From Arthrobacter sp. cf158 (GTDB lineage: Bacteria; Actinomycetota; Actinomycetes; Actinomycetales; Micrococcaceae), in NCBI RefSeq assembly GCF_900106835.1, contig NZ_FNNR01000007.1, positions 186,001-250,000 of the forward strand: DNA of 64,000 nt, given 5' to 3'. This document shows positions 53,635 to 61,714 of the stretch, piece after piece. Each line of letters starts with the position of its first letter. The first letter of the stretch is position 1. The position numbers were made by a program, and so were the translations under genes. Below the pieces are notes generated by a model that searched no databases, had not been told where the DNA came from, and saw only the letters and a list, made by a program, of their open reading frames with translations.

Positions 53635-54555
53635 TTATGCACTCCTGCGGCGGGTGATGACGAACTGCATGACCGAGATGACCACGATCAGTCCGAAGAA
53701 GATGTAGGAGATGGCTGCCGAGTAACCCAGCCGGTAACCGGTGAACCCGGTTTCGAAGATGTACTGGACCACGGGCCGGGTGGATCCCCCGGGGCCGCCT
53801 GCGGTCATCTGGTACACCTGATCGAAGATCTTCAAGGACGCCAGGATCTGCAGCAGCACGATCATGACGGTGGTGGGGGTGAGCTGCGGCAGGGTGATGG
53901 AGAAGAACTGCCGCCAGGCGCCTGCGCCATCGAGAGATGCTGCCTCATAGTGCTGGGCCGGAATGTTCTGCATCGCGGCCAGGTAGAGCAGGAAGTTGAA
54001 GCCCACGGTCCACCAGAGCGTGGCGATGACGATCGCCCACATGGCCACGTTGGGATCATTGAGCCAGGCAACCCTTGGGAGGCCGATTCCTGTCAGGAAC
54101 TCATTGATCAGGCCAAGCTGAGGGTTGTACATCCAGGTGAAGAACAAGGAAACCACCGTGGAAGCCAGCAGGTACGGCGCAAAGTAGGACAGTCGCCACA
54201 GCCACTGGGCCGGCAGCCCGATATTGAGCAGCGCGGCCATGACCAACGCGACGAGGACCAACGGGACCGTGCTGATCACCGTGAAGTAGAGGGTGTTGCC
54301 CAGGGAACGCCACATATCGGCGTCGGCCAGGGCTTCGGCATAGTTCGCGAAGCCGATCAGGCTGTCGTTTGCGCCGGTGAGGGACTTGCCCTTGAGGCTC
54401 ATGTAGAAGCCGTAGACGATGGGCCACACCAGGAAAACAAGGAAGAAGGCAAGGAACGGGGCGGCGAATCCCCAGCCGCTCAGGTTGCTCCGGGTGCGGC
54501 TGGTGGGTTTGCGGAGAGTCTCCGGCCTGGGCCGGGACAGCGTAGAGGTACTCAT
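53635..54555 (-). CDS. ABC sugar permease (AraP-like)
   Basis: 306 residues. EAA loop YEAASLDGAGAWRQFFSITLP; LWRLSYFAPYLLASTVVSLFF and NEFLTGIGLPRVAWLNDPN are typical MalF-like segments. ATG 54555 after AAGGAGTTCTTGA. No ATPase is encoded in the operon. Confidence 0.93.
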   Translation of the reverse strand: MSTSTLSRPRPETLRKPTSRTRSNLSGWGFAAPFLAFFLVFLVWPIVYGFYMSLKGKSLTGANDSLIGFANYAEALADADMWRSLGNTLYFTVISTVPLVLVALVMAALLNIGLPAQWLWRLSYFAPYLLASTVVSLFFTWMYNPQLGLINEFLTGIGLPRVAWLNDPNVAMWAIVIATLWWTVGFNFLLYLAAMQNIPAQHYEAASLDGAGAWRQFFSITLPQLTPTTVMIVLLQILASLKIFDQVYQMTAGGPGGSTRPVVQYIFETGFTGYRLGYSAAISYIFFGLIVVISVMQFVITRRRSA

Positions 54556-54591
54556 TCAAGAACTCCTTTGGTCACTCGGTACAAGGGCCGG

Positions 54592-55926
54592 TTAGACCGG
54601 GTTGGGACGGGAGAGGAGGGTGTTGGTGCGTTGTTCGAAGGCATCCCATCCTGCAGCTGCCTTGTCCCTTCCCAGAAGGACGTTCTGGACGTTCTCCGCG
54701 AAGTAGGTTTGCCAGTCCGAGCCCGAACCGCTGAACCAGGATTCGGGATCGTAGGCGATGATGTCCGCCGCGTTGGCGTAGTGAATCTGGGGCGTGAGTT
54801 CGCGGTAGGCCTGTGACTGGACCACGGGCTGGTATCCGGGGATGTGTCCGGCCTCAGCCCAGGACAGCGATCCTTTGAGGACATCGGTGACGAACTTGTA
54901 GACGTCCCTGCGTTTGTCCTCGTTCAGCGTCAGTTGGCGCGGGAGGACAAAGGAATGCGAGTCCGCATAGGAGGCAGGTGTCCCGTACAGCGTGGGAATG
55001 GTGGCCGCATCAACGGGTATTCCGGCCTTCTTCATGGTGGGCAGTTCCCACACCCCGCTGAACAGCATGCCCGATCCGCCGCGGGCAAACTCCGCGATGC
55101 CCGTACTGATATCCCCCGCCTGGGCGGCGATGGTGTCATCAAAGAGGGAGGCCATGAACTCCAGCGACTCAATGGCCGCTTCCCGGTCCACCTTCATGGG
55201 CTGTCCCGGCGTCAGCTCCATGTCAACACCGTGCTGCTTGTAAAGGGTGTAGAACAGGCGCCACATTTGCGAACCGCTGCCGAGGTACCCGAAGGAGAGT
55301 CCGTGGGCCTTGGTGACCTTCTGCATTTCCAAAGCCATGGCTTTGAACTCTTCCGGCGAGCCCACCTCCTGAAGCTGACCGTTGGTCCCCAGGACACCCG
55401 CTTTGCCGGCCACGTCAGTGTTGTAGAACATGACGAACGGGTGGGAATCCAGTGCGATGGAGAAGACCTTGCCGTTGTGCTGGCTTTTCTCCCAAATTCT
55501 GGGGGCAAAGTCCGCAGCGGTGACTCCGTTTTCCGCCAGCAAATCAAGGTCCCACGGCTCAATGAGTCCTCCCGGCGCGTAGCCAGGGACCCGGCTGGCG
55601 TGCATGATGGCCACCTCCGGCGGGCGGCCTCCCGCCGATGCCATGGCCAGTTTGGTGTAGTACGGCGGCCCCCAGGCGAGCACTGTGGGGTGCACCTTGA
55701 ATCCGGGGGTGGCCTGGTTGGCTGCGTTGATCATGGCCTGCATCTTGATGCCATCGCCGCCGGACAGGAGGTGCCAAAAATCAATATCCTGCACGGAGGC
55801 AGCCTGCGCGGCGCCTCCGCAGCCGGTGAGGCCTGCGGCCAGGAGTCCTCCTCCAAGGAGGGCTGATCCTGTCATTAACTGTCTCCGGGACAACTGTTTC
55901 CCGGTCAAAGATTCAAACTGCTTCAC
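54592..55926 (-). CDS. ABC sugar transporter, Tat-exported solute-binding lipoprotein (AraN-like)
   Basis: 444 residues from GTG 55926 (AAAGGAGTGACGG). Leader with twin Arg (LSRRQLMTGSALLGGGLLAA) and lipobox LTGC. Family 1 fold: DIDFWHLLSGGDGIKMQAM, RPPEVAIMHASRVPGYAPGG, FYNTDVAGKAG. The operon SBP-permease-permease-arabinofuranosidase points to arabino-oligosaccharide or arabinoxylan fragment uptake, controlled by the LacI gene upstream. Confidence 0.93.
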   Translation of the reverse strand: MKQFESLTGKQLSRRQLMTGSALLGGGLLAAGLTGCGGAAQAASVQDIDFWHLLSGGDGIKMQAMINAANQATPGFKVHPTVLAWGPPYYTKLAMASAGGRPPEVAIMHASRVPGYAPGGLIEPWDLDLLAENGVTAADFAPRIWEKSQHNGKVFSIALDSHPFVMFYNTDVAGKAGVLGTNGQLQEVGSPEEFKAMALEMQKVTKAHGLSFGYLGSGSQMWRLFYTLYKQHGVDMELTPGQPMKVDREAAIESLEFMASLFDDTIAAQAGDISTGIAEFARGGSGMLFSGVWELPTMKKAGIPVDAATIPTLYGTPASYADSHSFVLPRQLTLNEDKRRDVYKFVTDVLKGSLSWAEAGHIPGYQPVVQSQAYRELTPQIHYANAADIIAYDPESWFSGSGSDWQTYFAENVQNVLLGRDKAAAGWDAFEQRTNTLLSRPNPV

Positions 55927-56040
55927 CCGTCACTCCTTTGGATGGGTCCGCTGAAAGGTCACTGCTGTGTTGCTCAAATCCGGCTCCGGCGCGTCCCGCA
56001 CTGGGGCTGATGGTGGGCCCTGGGGTGACGCAGGTCTCAC

Positions 56041-56092
56041 ATTACATCGATGTAATAGGCGGAGCAAGAGAAAATTGTTAGCGCACACAATT
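56041..56092. promoter_or_regulatory. Two LacI-type operators upstream of the arabinoside operon
   Basis: ATTACATCGATGTAAT (56041-56056) is a perfect 16-bp palindrome, and AATTGTTAGCGCACACAATT (56073-56092) has perfect 6-bp arms around a GCGC centre, the half-site TTGTTAGCGC being the familiar site of LacI-family pentose/arabinoside regulators. They lie between the SBP start (55926) and the end of the LacI gene (56133). Two different palindromes suggest two regulators or a promoter with dual control. Confidence 0.8.
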
Positions 56093-56132
56093 TGATCGAT
56101 GACTCTCGGCTCAAGCTTTCGGCCGCAACAAG

Positions 56133-57137
56133 CTAAGCCCGCGTGCTGTCCCGTTCAACGATGCTGAAATCAACGCTGACTACCCGCTGGGCGGAGCCCC
56201 TGTCCCCCATGCGTTCGGTCAGCAGGCGCAGAGCCTCCCTGGCGATGGTGCGTTTGTCGAAAGAGACAGTGGTCAGGGATGGAACCGCATAACGACCATC
56301 CGCAATGTCGTCAAAACCTGCCACTGCAATGTCCTCAGGAACGCGCAAGCCCCGCTTCCAGAGCACACTGAGGGCACCAATAGCCATGGAATCGGTGAAG
56401 CAGAACAAGGCCTCGGGAACAGGGTTCTTGTCCAGGAAGGCACCCAGCGCTGTGGCCGCGGTTTCCGGGGTCCACTTCTCACACGGAATCAGCAGCGACT
56501 CATCCCGGGGAAGGCCCAGGATCTTTAGCGCATCTTCATACCCCTGGGTGCGCTGAATGGCTGCCGCAGATCCGCGCCCCTGAGTGGTGCCCAGCACGGC
56601 GATGCGCCGGCGTCCGGACCTGGCCAGAGCCAGGGTCATCTCCCGCGCGGCCGCAAAGCTGTCCACAAACACGCGGTCAGCCAACTGCTGCGAGACCTCG
56701 CCCAGCAGGACCACTGGCGGCAGCGCCACGCCAACCTTCACGGCACTCTCGTCCAGGACCACGGGGTTGAGGATCAGTCCGTCAATGAGGTTGGACCTCG
56801 CCCGGGTCATCAGCTCCTGTTCGCGCTGTGGATCCGATCCCGTCTCTTCGATCTGGACGCTCCATCCTTGCTGGTGCGCCACCTCCACAATGTGGTGGGC
56901 CACCTCTGCCGAGAAGGGAGTTGCCAGGTCCGGCAGGGCCAGGCCAATGACACCGGAGCGGCCATTGCGCAGGCCTCGGGCGGACAGATTGGGGACGTAA
57001 TCCAATTCGGCCATGGCCTGCTCCACCCGCTCCCGGGTAGGGCCACTGACTGGCACAATTCCATTCATGACGTTGGAGACCGTCTTGGGCGATACCCCTG
57101 CGCGGCGCGCTACGTCCTTGACCGTTGCGCGCAACAC
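56133..57137 (-). CDS. LacI-family transcriptional regulator of the arabinoside operon
   Basis: 334 residues from GTG 57137 (a TTG at 57134 is an alternative). HTH with the hinge: TVKDVARRAGVSPKTVSNVMNG (residues 5-26) and the periplasmic-binding-protein-like core with VIGLALPDLATPFSAEVAHHI, RRIAVLGTTQGRGSAA, and LPRDESLLIPCEKWTPETAATAL. It represses the operon downstream until it binds arabinose or an oligosaccharide. Two palindromes lie between it and the SBP gene. Confidence 0.94.
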   Translation of the reverse strand: MLRATVKDVARRAGVSPKTVSNVMNGIVPVSGPTRERVEQAMAELDYVPNLSARGLRNGRSGVIGLALPDLATPFSAEVAHHIVEVAHQQGWSVQIEETGSDPQREQELMTRARSNLIDGLILNPVVLDESAVKVGVALPPVVLLGEVSQQLADRVFVDSFAAAREMTLALARSGRRRIAVLGTTQGRGSAAAIQRTQGYEDALKILGLPRDESLLIPCEKWTPETAATALGAFLDKNPVPEALFCFTDSMAIGALSVLWKRGLRVPEDIAVAGFDDIADGRYAVPSLTTVSFDKRTIAREALRLLTERMGDRGSAQRVVSVDFSIVERDSTRA

Positions 57138-57177
57138 GCCCCCTCAATGCACTTGACCGATTTTCCTTGATGCTACG

Positions 57178-57245
57178 CGAGTTTTTGTCCAGATAATGCC
57201 CTCGAAGAGCCCCCTTAAGGGCGTCAGGTGTACAAAAACCCGCGA
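57178..57245 (+). repeat. 68-bp hairpin repeat element, copy B
   Basis: Left arm GCGAGTTTTTGTCCAG...ATAATGCCC (from 57177) and right arm GGGCGTCAGGTGTACAAAAA then CCCGCG (to 57244), imperfect inverted repeat of about 25 bases with a centre differing from copy A. It lies between the LacI gene and the start of the next TetR gene (57278), with a TA dinucleotide on both sides. Confidence 0.88.
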
Positions 57246-57277
57246 TACTTGGTGACAGATCGCTGTAAAGTGTCTAT

Positions 57278-58009
57278 ATGCCCAGGATCACGGCCGCCAC
57301 GAACGCTGCCCAACGCGCCGAGACCCAACGTCGGATTTTGACCGCGTTTGGAGAGCTCCTCTTCACCCACGGCCTTCCCGGCCTCACCATGACGGACGTC
57401 GCCCGCCACGCCGGTGTTGGCCGGACAGCGGTCTACAACTATTACGCAGACATGGAACAGCTGCTCATCGCGTACGCCCTGGATGAGACCGAACGCTTCA
57501 TTGTTGACCTCCGGGACTCGCTGGCCGCGCTGGGGAATCCTGTAGACCGGTTGGCGCTGTACGTCCGCACCCAGGTAGAGGACCTGAGCCGCCGGCACCT
57601 GCCTCCAGGACCGGCAATGGCCGCCGTCCTCTCTCCCGGCTCCTTCGCGAAGCTCGCGGACCACGTTGGCGACCTCAACGTCCTGCTCCAGGACATCCTG
57701 CAGGACGGCGTCCAGCAGGGCTACCTTCCGGACATCGACGTCGCCCAGTTGGCGCGGCTCATTCACGGAACGCTCTCGGCCAGTGCCGCACGACGCAACA
57801 AAACGCCCGACGGCGAGACTCCCCCGCCTGCCCCGGCCTCCGACGTCGAGGCCCGCACAGAACAAACAGTGCGCTTCATCCAGTTGGGCGCGGGGGCCAG
57901 GTTCGATGAGGCGGGCCGGCCTGTCCGGCTGGACGCGCCGGCCCACGACGCGCCGGCCCACGACGCACCGGCACAGGACGCCCCTCACCAAGAAGCCCTG
58001 GCCAGCTAG
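57278..58009 (+). CDS. TetR/AcrR family transcriptional regulator with DAPAH repeat tail
   Basis: 243 residues. HTH: RRILTAFGELLFTHGLPGLT then MTDVARHAGVGRTAVYNYYADMEQL (residues 18-63). No ribosome site is seen; TAAAGT (57266-57271) is placed six bases before the ATG as expected for a leaderless transcript. The C-terminal 25 residues contain four 5-residue DAPAH-like repeats encoded by a 15-bp DNA repeat (57932-57991). It converges with the LytR_C gene, stops overlapping by 4 bases. Confidence 0.85.
   Translation: MPRITAATNAAQRAETQRRILTAFGELLFTHGLPGLTMTDVARHAGVGRTAVYNYYADMEQLLIAYALDETERFIVDLRDSLAALGNPVDRLALYVRTQVEDLSRRHLPPGPAMAAVLSPGSFAKLADHVGDLNVLLQDILQDGVQQGYLPDIDVAQLARLIHGTLSASAARRNKTPDGETPPPAPASDVEARTEQTVRFIQLGAGARFDEAGRPVRLDAPAHDAPAHDAPAQDAPHQEALAS
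57932..57991 (+). repeat. 15-bp coding repeat in the TetR C-terminus
   Basis: Units start at 57932, 57947, 57962 and 57977 (15 bp): GACGCGCCGGCCCAC twice exactly, then GACGCACCGGCACAG and GACGCCCCTCACCAA. It encodes DAPAH, DAPAH, DAPAQ, DAPHQ, an in-frame expansion. Confidence 0.92.
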
Positions 58010-58725
58010 CGTTGCTGCCCTGCCGGGAGCGTGGGAACGATGGGCCACTTGGAGTTGTCCGCGATCCGCAGGTCTTCGCGCGGGCACAGCAGCTTGCCCG
58101 GGGTCTGGTCCACCAATTGGGGTTCCACCAAGCCCTCATAGCCCGGCGTGAGGATGACATCCACGGATTCGTCCTCACGGTTGTCCTGGAAGTAATCCGT
58201 GCCGGCAAGGTTGCGCTGGACGTTGAACGCTGCAGCCTGCCCCTTGACTCCGGAAACCACCACACCCACTCCCGAGTAGGCAGTATCACTGTTGTCCACC
58301 GAGCCCACCTTGAAGCCGCGGGCCGTGAACTGCTCTGCAACGGTGCCTGCCAGTCCCCCTCGGGACGTGGCGTTGAAAACGTTCAGGGCCACGGTCTCGT
58401 TGGGGACGTAGTCGAACGTGGTGGTGGGGCAAAGGCTGATGGGGGCCTTGCTGGCGATCGCGGTGGGCACCTTGATCACGCCGTTCATGATGGCCCAGGC
58501 ACCTACGGCGCCGGCGGCGATCACGCCAACCAGCAGCACCAGGACAATTCCGTGGAACAAGCGGCGCCCGAACCGGCCCTTCGGGGCCCGGGCGTCCTCG
58601 GCAAACGTTGCCCTCAGTTCCGGCCCTGTGACCACATGGTGGCCGTGGAGCTGCGTCACATCCTTGGGACGCTTACGTTTTTTTGGCGTGGCCGCGTCCT
58701 GCTCCGGACCGGCCAGCCTAGCCAT
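58006..58725 (-). CDS. LytR_C domain membrane protein
   Basis: 239 residues. A basic N-terminus (PKKRKRPKDVTQLHGHHVVTG), one membrane helix (IVLVLLVGVIAAGAVGAWAI, about residues 58-78) and a C-terminal LytR_C domain: VALNVFNATSRGGLAGTVAEQFTARGF. It resembles the LytR_C proteins of actinobacteria (Cei-like), which act in cell-envelope integrity. Its start overlaps the upstream 99-residue gene by 8 bases. Confidence 0.86.
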   Translation of the reverse strand: MARLAGPEQDAATPKKRKRPKDVTQLHGHHVVTGPELRATFAEDARAPKGRFGRRLFHGIVLVLLVGVIAAGAVGAWAIMNGVIKVPTAIASKAPISLCPTTTFDYVPNETVALNVFNATSRGGLAGTVAEQFTARGFKVGSVDNSDTAYSGVGVVVSGVKGQAAAFNVQRNLAGTDYFQDNREDESVDVILTPGYEGLVEPQLVDQTPGKLLCPREDLRIADNSKWPIVPTLPAGQQR

Positions 58726-59017
58726 CGATCACCAATACACGTGCGTGGATCGCAGTCCTCTGGTGGAGTGCTGTGCGGACGGCCCGGTGGAGCCCGTCCT
58801 CGAGGTACATGACCCCCTGGTACTGGACCACGTGCGGAAACAGATCGCCAAAGAATGTTGAGTCTTCTGCCAACAGTGCCTCCAAATCCAGGGTCCTTTT
58901 GGTGGTGACAAGTTCGTCGAGGCGGACAGGGCGCGGGGGCAGGGAAGCCCAGTCCCGCGGCGCGGAGTATCCATGGTCAGGGTACGGGCGTCCCTCGCCC
59001 ACAGCTTTGAAGATCAC
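58718..59017 (-). CDS. Small conserved-looking protein with DGLHR motif
   Basis: 99 residues from GTG 59017. The C-terminal half reads VVQYQGVMYLEDGLHRAVRTALHQRTAIHARVLV; the pattern of strand, DG-x-HR, helix and strand recalls ParB/sulfiredoxin-type DGHHR folds, but this is inference from a short motif. It overlaps the start of the LytR_C gene (8 bases), so the two are coupled. Function unknown. Confidence 0.55.
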   Translation of the reverse strand: MIFKAVGEGRPYPDHGYSAPRDWASLPPRPVRLDELVTTKRTLDLEALLAEDSTFFGDLFPHVVQYQGVMYLEDGLHRAVRTALHQRTAIHARVLVIDG

Positions 59018-59162
59018 CCTGCAAGCCTAGGGAAGATGCCGCGCTAACGGAACTTGTGACCCGCGGCACAGGCAGGTTGTAGCCAAAAGGTGACTTACCT
59101 TCCTATGGCGTCACAGGCGTCATAGCTGTGAAGGGAACCGCAGGGACTGACAGAATAGGGGC

Positions 59163-60083
59163 ATGACTCAACCGCTCCAAGGTTCCGCCCGGACCTCTGC
59201 CCACTCCACGCCCGCGTTGGCGTTGCTGCTGGACGTCGATGGCCCCATCGCCAGCCCTGTGACGCGGGACGTCAAACCGGACATCATTACGGACCTGGTG
59301 GCCTTGGCTTCGGCCGGCATCCCCGTCATCTTCAATACGGGCCGCTCGGATGCGTTCATCAGCGAGCAGGTCATGGAACCCATGATTGCCGCCGGAATGC
59401 CGGCAAACACCGTCATCCACGCCATTTGCGAGAAGGGCGCGGTCTGGTTCAGCTATACAGCGGAAGGCCCCGGCCCCATCCACGTGGACCACGATCTCGC
59501 CGTGCCCACGGCCTATGGGGACGATATCCGCCGGTTGGTTGCCGAGGATTACTCCGCCCACATGTTCTTCGATGAGACCAAGCGCGCCATGGTCTCCGTG
59601 GAGCAGCACCTGGAAGTGGCCAGCGCGGACTACCTTGCGGAGCAGAAGCTCTTCGACGCCGATGCCCTGGAGATCATGGGCCGCCACGGCCTGAATGCCG
59701 CCATCCTGGACCACCACGTGCCCGAATCCGACGACGCCGCAGACTACCGCCTGGACCCCACCATCATCTCCACGGACATCGAGTCTGTCCGCCTCGGTAA
59801 GGACCTCGGCGCCAGCCGCGCGGTTGAACTTCTGGCCGCCCAGGGCATCACCCCGCTCGCTTGGCGGACGGTGGGTGATTCCCGCACGGACTACGCCATG
59901 GCAGACTGGCTTCACCACAACGACCACGATGTGAAGCATGTGGACGTCCGGCCCGCAGACGGCGTACCGGTGAAGCCCTACACCATCCTGACGGCAGCTG
60001 ACCTGGAACTGGCGGACGACGTCATCCATGACGACGCCGGCGGGGCCTTCCTCCGCAGCTGGCGCGAGGCCCTGTCCATCTAA
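59163..60083 (+). CDS. HAD-superfamily phosphatase (type IIB-like)
   Basis: 306 residues. HAD motifs: I, LLLDVDGPI (Asp nucleophile and DxD); II, NTGRS; IV, VGDSRTDYAMADW. The cap is large (about residues 80-215), as in sugar-phosphate phosphatases. No trehalose-6-phosphatase specific motif could be confirmed. It is directly upstream of the Stealth gene (41-base gap), so it may dephosphorylate a sugar-phosphate intermediate of the same pathway. Confidence 0.87.
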   Translation: MTQPLQGSARTSAHSTPALALLLDVDGPIASPVTRDVKPDIITDLVALASAGIPVIFNTGRSDAFISEQVMEPMIAAGMPANTVIHAICEKGAVWFSYTAEGPGPIHVDHDLAVPTAYGDDIRRLVAEDYSAHMFFDETKRAMVSVEQHLEVASADYLAEQKLFDADALEIMGRHGLNAAILDHHVPESDDAADYRLDPTIISTDIESVRLGKDLGASRAVELLAAQGITPLAWRTVGDSRTDYAMADWLHHNDHDVKHVDVRPADGVPVKPYTILTAADLELADDVIHDDAGGAFLRSWREALSI

Positions 60084-60124
60084 GTTCCTGACCATCCGCA
60101 CCCCACGATCCCGGAGAAAAAGCC

Positions 60125-61714
60125 ATCACTCAAGCACAGGTCGATCCGATTTACCACGGCAGCCCATCCGTTGAAGAGGACACAATTGCCGAGGCAGTCT
60201 CGCCTGCCGTCGTTGCGCATCTTAAGCACAGGTCCGACGTCGTCCGTCACCGCGGGCGCTACGCCCTGGTCAACGCTGATCTCACCCCGCAACAGGCCAT
60301 GGTGTCCGATCTCCTGGCTGTCCGGGCCGCGTTGGACGCCGCAGGTGTCGATTTCATCCTGGTGCGCGGTAATGACGAGAGGCCGGTCATCGCCGTCGAC
60401 TGGGAGTCGCGGAAGGTCGTCCGGGAGGCGCTGGTGTCAGCGTTCCGGAATGAGCCCTTCTACTCCATGACCGTGGACGCGAAGAAGAAAACCTCAGTAC
60501 TGGTGGCTGACGGTGAGCTGAGCGCCAACCGGAAATCCCGCATCTTCCGCCTGTACCGTCCCCGCGTGGAGACCGGTGGCGGACTCTGGTACGGGCCGGC
60601 CCTGGGTGTGCAGCTTGAGCTGTGGAGGTTCGAGGGCGATCACCTCGAGCTCCCTGTAGAGAACTCCCTCACCCGCCGCACCATGCTGCGGCAGGATGCG
60701 GTGCGCGGCACGGTCCAGCGGCACGGCCTGACATGGCCCACCATCGAGAATATGTTTGCCGATCATGCCAGCGACATCGACTTCGACGTGGATATTGTAT
60801 TTTCCTGGGTGGATGGCAGCGACCCCGAGTACATCGCCAGACGGCGCGCCCAGCAGGCAGAAACCGTGCTCGGCGAGGGCGACGACCATGAGGCCCGCTT
60901 CCGCCAGATCAACGAGCTGAAGTACGCCCTGCGATCAGTCCACATGTTTGCGCCGTGGATCCGGCGGATCTTCATCGCCACGGACTCACCCGCACCTTCC
61001 TGGCTGGCTGACCACCCCTCCGTGACCATCGTGCGCAGCGAGGAGTTCTTCGCGGATCCGTCGGTGCTGCCCACCCACAATTCGCAGGCCGTTGAATGCC
61101 AGCTCCACCACATCGACGGGCTCTCCGAACACTTCCTGTACTCCAATGACGACATGTTCTTTGGCCGTCCCGTGGGTCCGGATATGTTCTTCACGCCCGG
61201 CGGCATCACCAAGTTCATCGAAGCTGATACCCGCATTGGCTTGGGCGACAACGACGCCGAGCGGAGCGGCTTCGAGAATGCGGCGCGCGTCAACCGCAAG
61301 CTGCTCTGGGAGCGATTTGGCCGGATCACCACACGGCACCTCGAACACACCGCGGCTCCCCTGCGGCGCAGCGTGGTGGCACGGATGGAAAAGGAGTTCC
61401 CGGCAGAATTCGCCAAGACCGCCGGCAGCCGCTTCCGTGCGGCCGACAACATCTCGGTGACCAACTCCTTCTACCACTATTACGCGCTGCTCACCGGGCG
61501 TGCCGTCACGCAAACCACCGCCAAGGTCAGGTACGTGGACACCACCATGTGGGCGGGACTTCATTACCTGCCCAAGCTTTTGGCCAAGCGTCACATGGAC
61601 TTCTTCTGCCTCAATGACGGCAGCTTCCCTGAGGTGGAGTCCAACGAACGCGCCGAGCTGGTGACCGACTTCCTGGAGAAGTACTTCCCGGTGAAAGCTC
61701 CCTGGGAGAAGTAG
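60125..61714 (+). CDS. Stealth-family sugar-phosphate transferase with apparent ATC start
   Basis: 529 residues if translation begins at ATC 60125. Stealth proteins are hexose-1-phosphoryl transferases of capsule or phosphoglycan synthesis. Conserved regions: CR1 (HRGRYALVNADLTP), CR2 (FDVDIVFSWVDGSDPEYI, NELKYALRSVHMFAPWIRRI, FIATDSPAPSWLADH), CR3 (LYSNDDMFFGRPV) and CR4 toward the end. The in-frame stop at 60089 and 60299 (first ATG) bracket a stretch with no ATG, GTG or TTG, although CR1 is encoded there. GGAGA (60113-60117) lies seven bases before ATC 60125, at optimal spacing. A conventional start at 60299 would delete CR1. Confidence 0.88.
   Translation: MTQAQVDPIYHGSPSVEEDTIAEAVSPAVVAHLKHRSDVVRHRGRYALVNADLTPQQAMVSDLLAVRAALDAAGVDFILVRGNDERPVIAVDWESRKVVREALVSAFRNEPFYSMTVDAKKKTSVLVADGELSANRKSRIFRLYRPRVETGGGLWYGPALGVQLELWRFEGDHLELPVENSLTRRTMLRQDAVRGTVQRHGLTWPTIENMFADHASDIDFDVDIVFSWVDGSDPEYIARRRAQQAETVLGEGDDHEARFRQINELKYALRSVHMFAPWIRRIFIATDSPAPSWLADHPSVTIVRSEEFFADPSVLPTHNSQAVECQLHHIDGLSEHFLYSNDDMFFGRPVGPDMFFTPGGITKFIEADTRIGLGDNDAERSGFENAARVNRKLLWERFGRITTRHLEHTAAPLRRSVVARMEKEFPAEFAKTAGSRFRAADNISVTNSFYHYYALLTGRAVTQTTAKVRYVDTTMWAGLHYLPKLLAKRHMDFFCLNDGSFPEVESNERAELVTDFLEKYFPVKAPWEK

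Noticed and set aside
52247..53707. 486-residue forward open frame over the arabinofuranosidase and permease genes
   Set aside because: It lies antisense to three well-recognised genes and has arginine/aspartate-rich composition typical of antisense frames.
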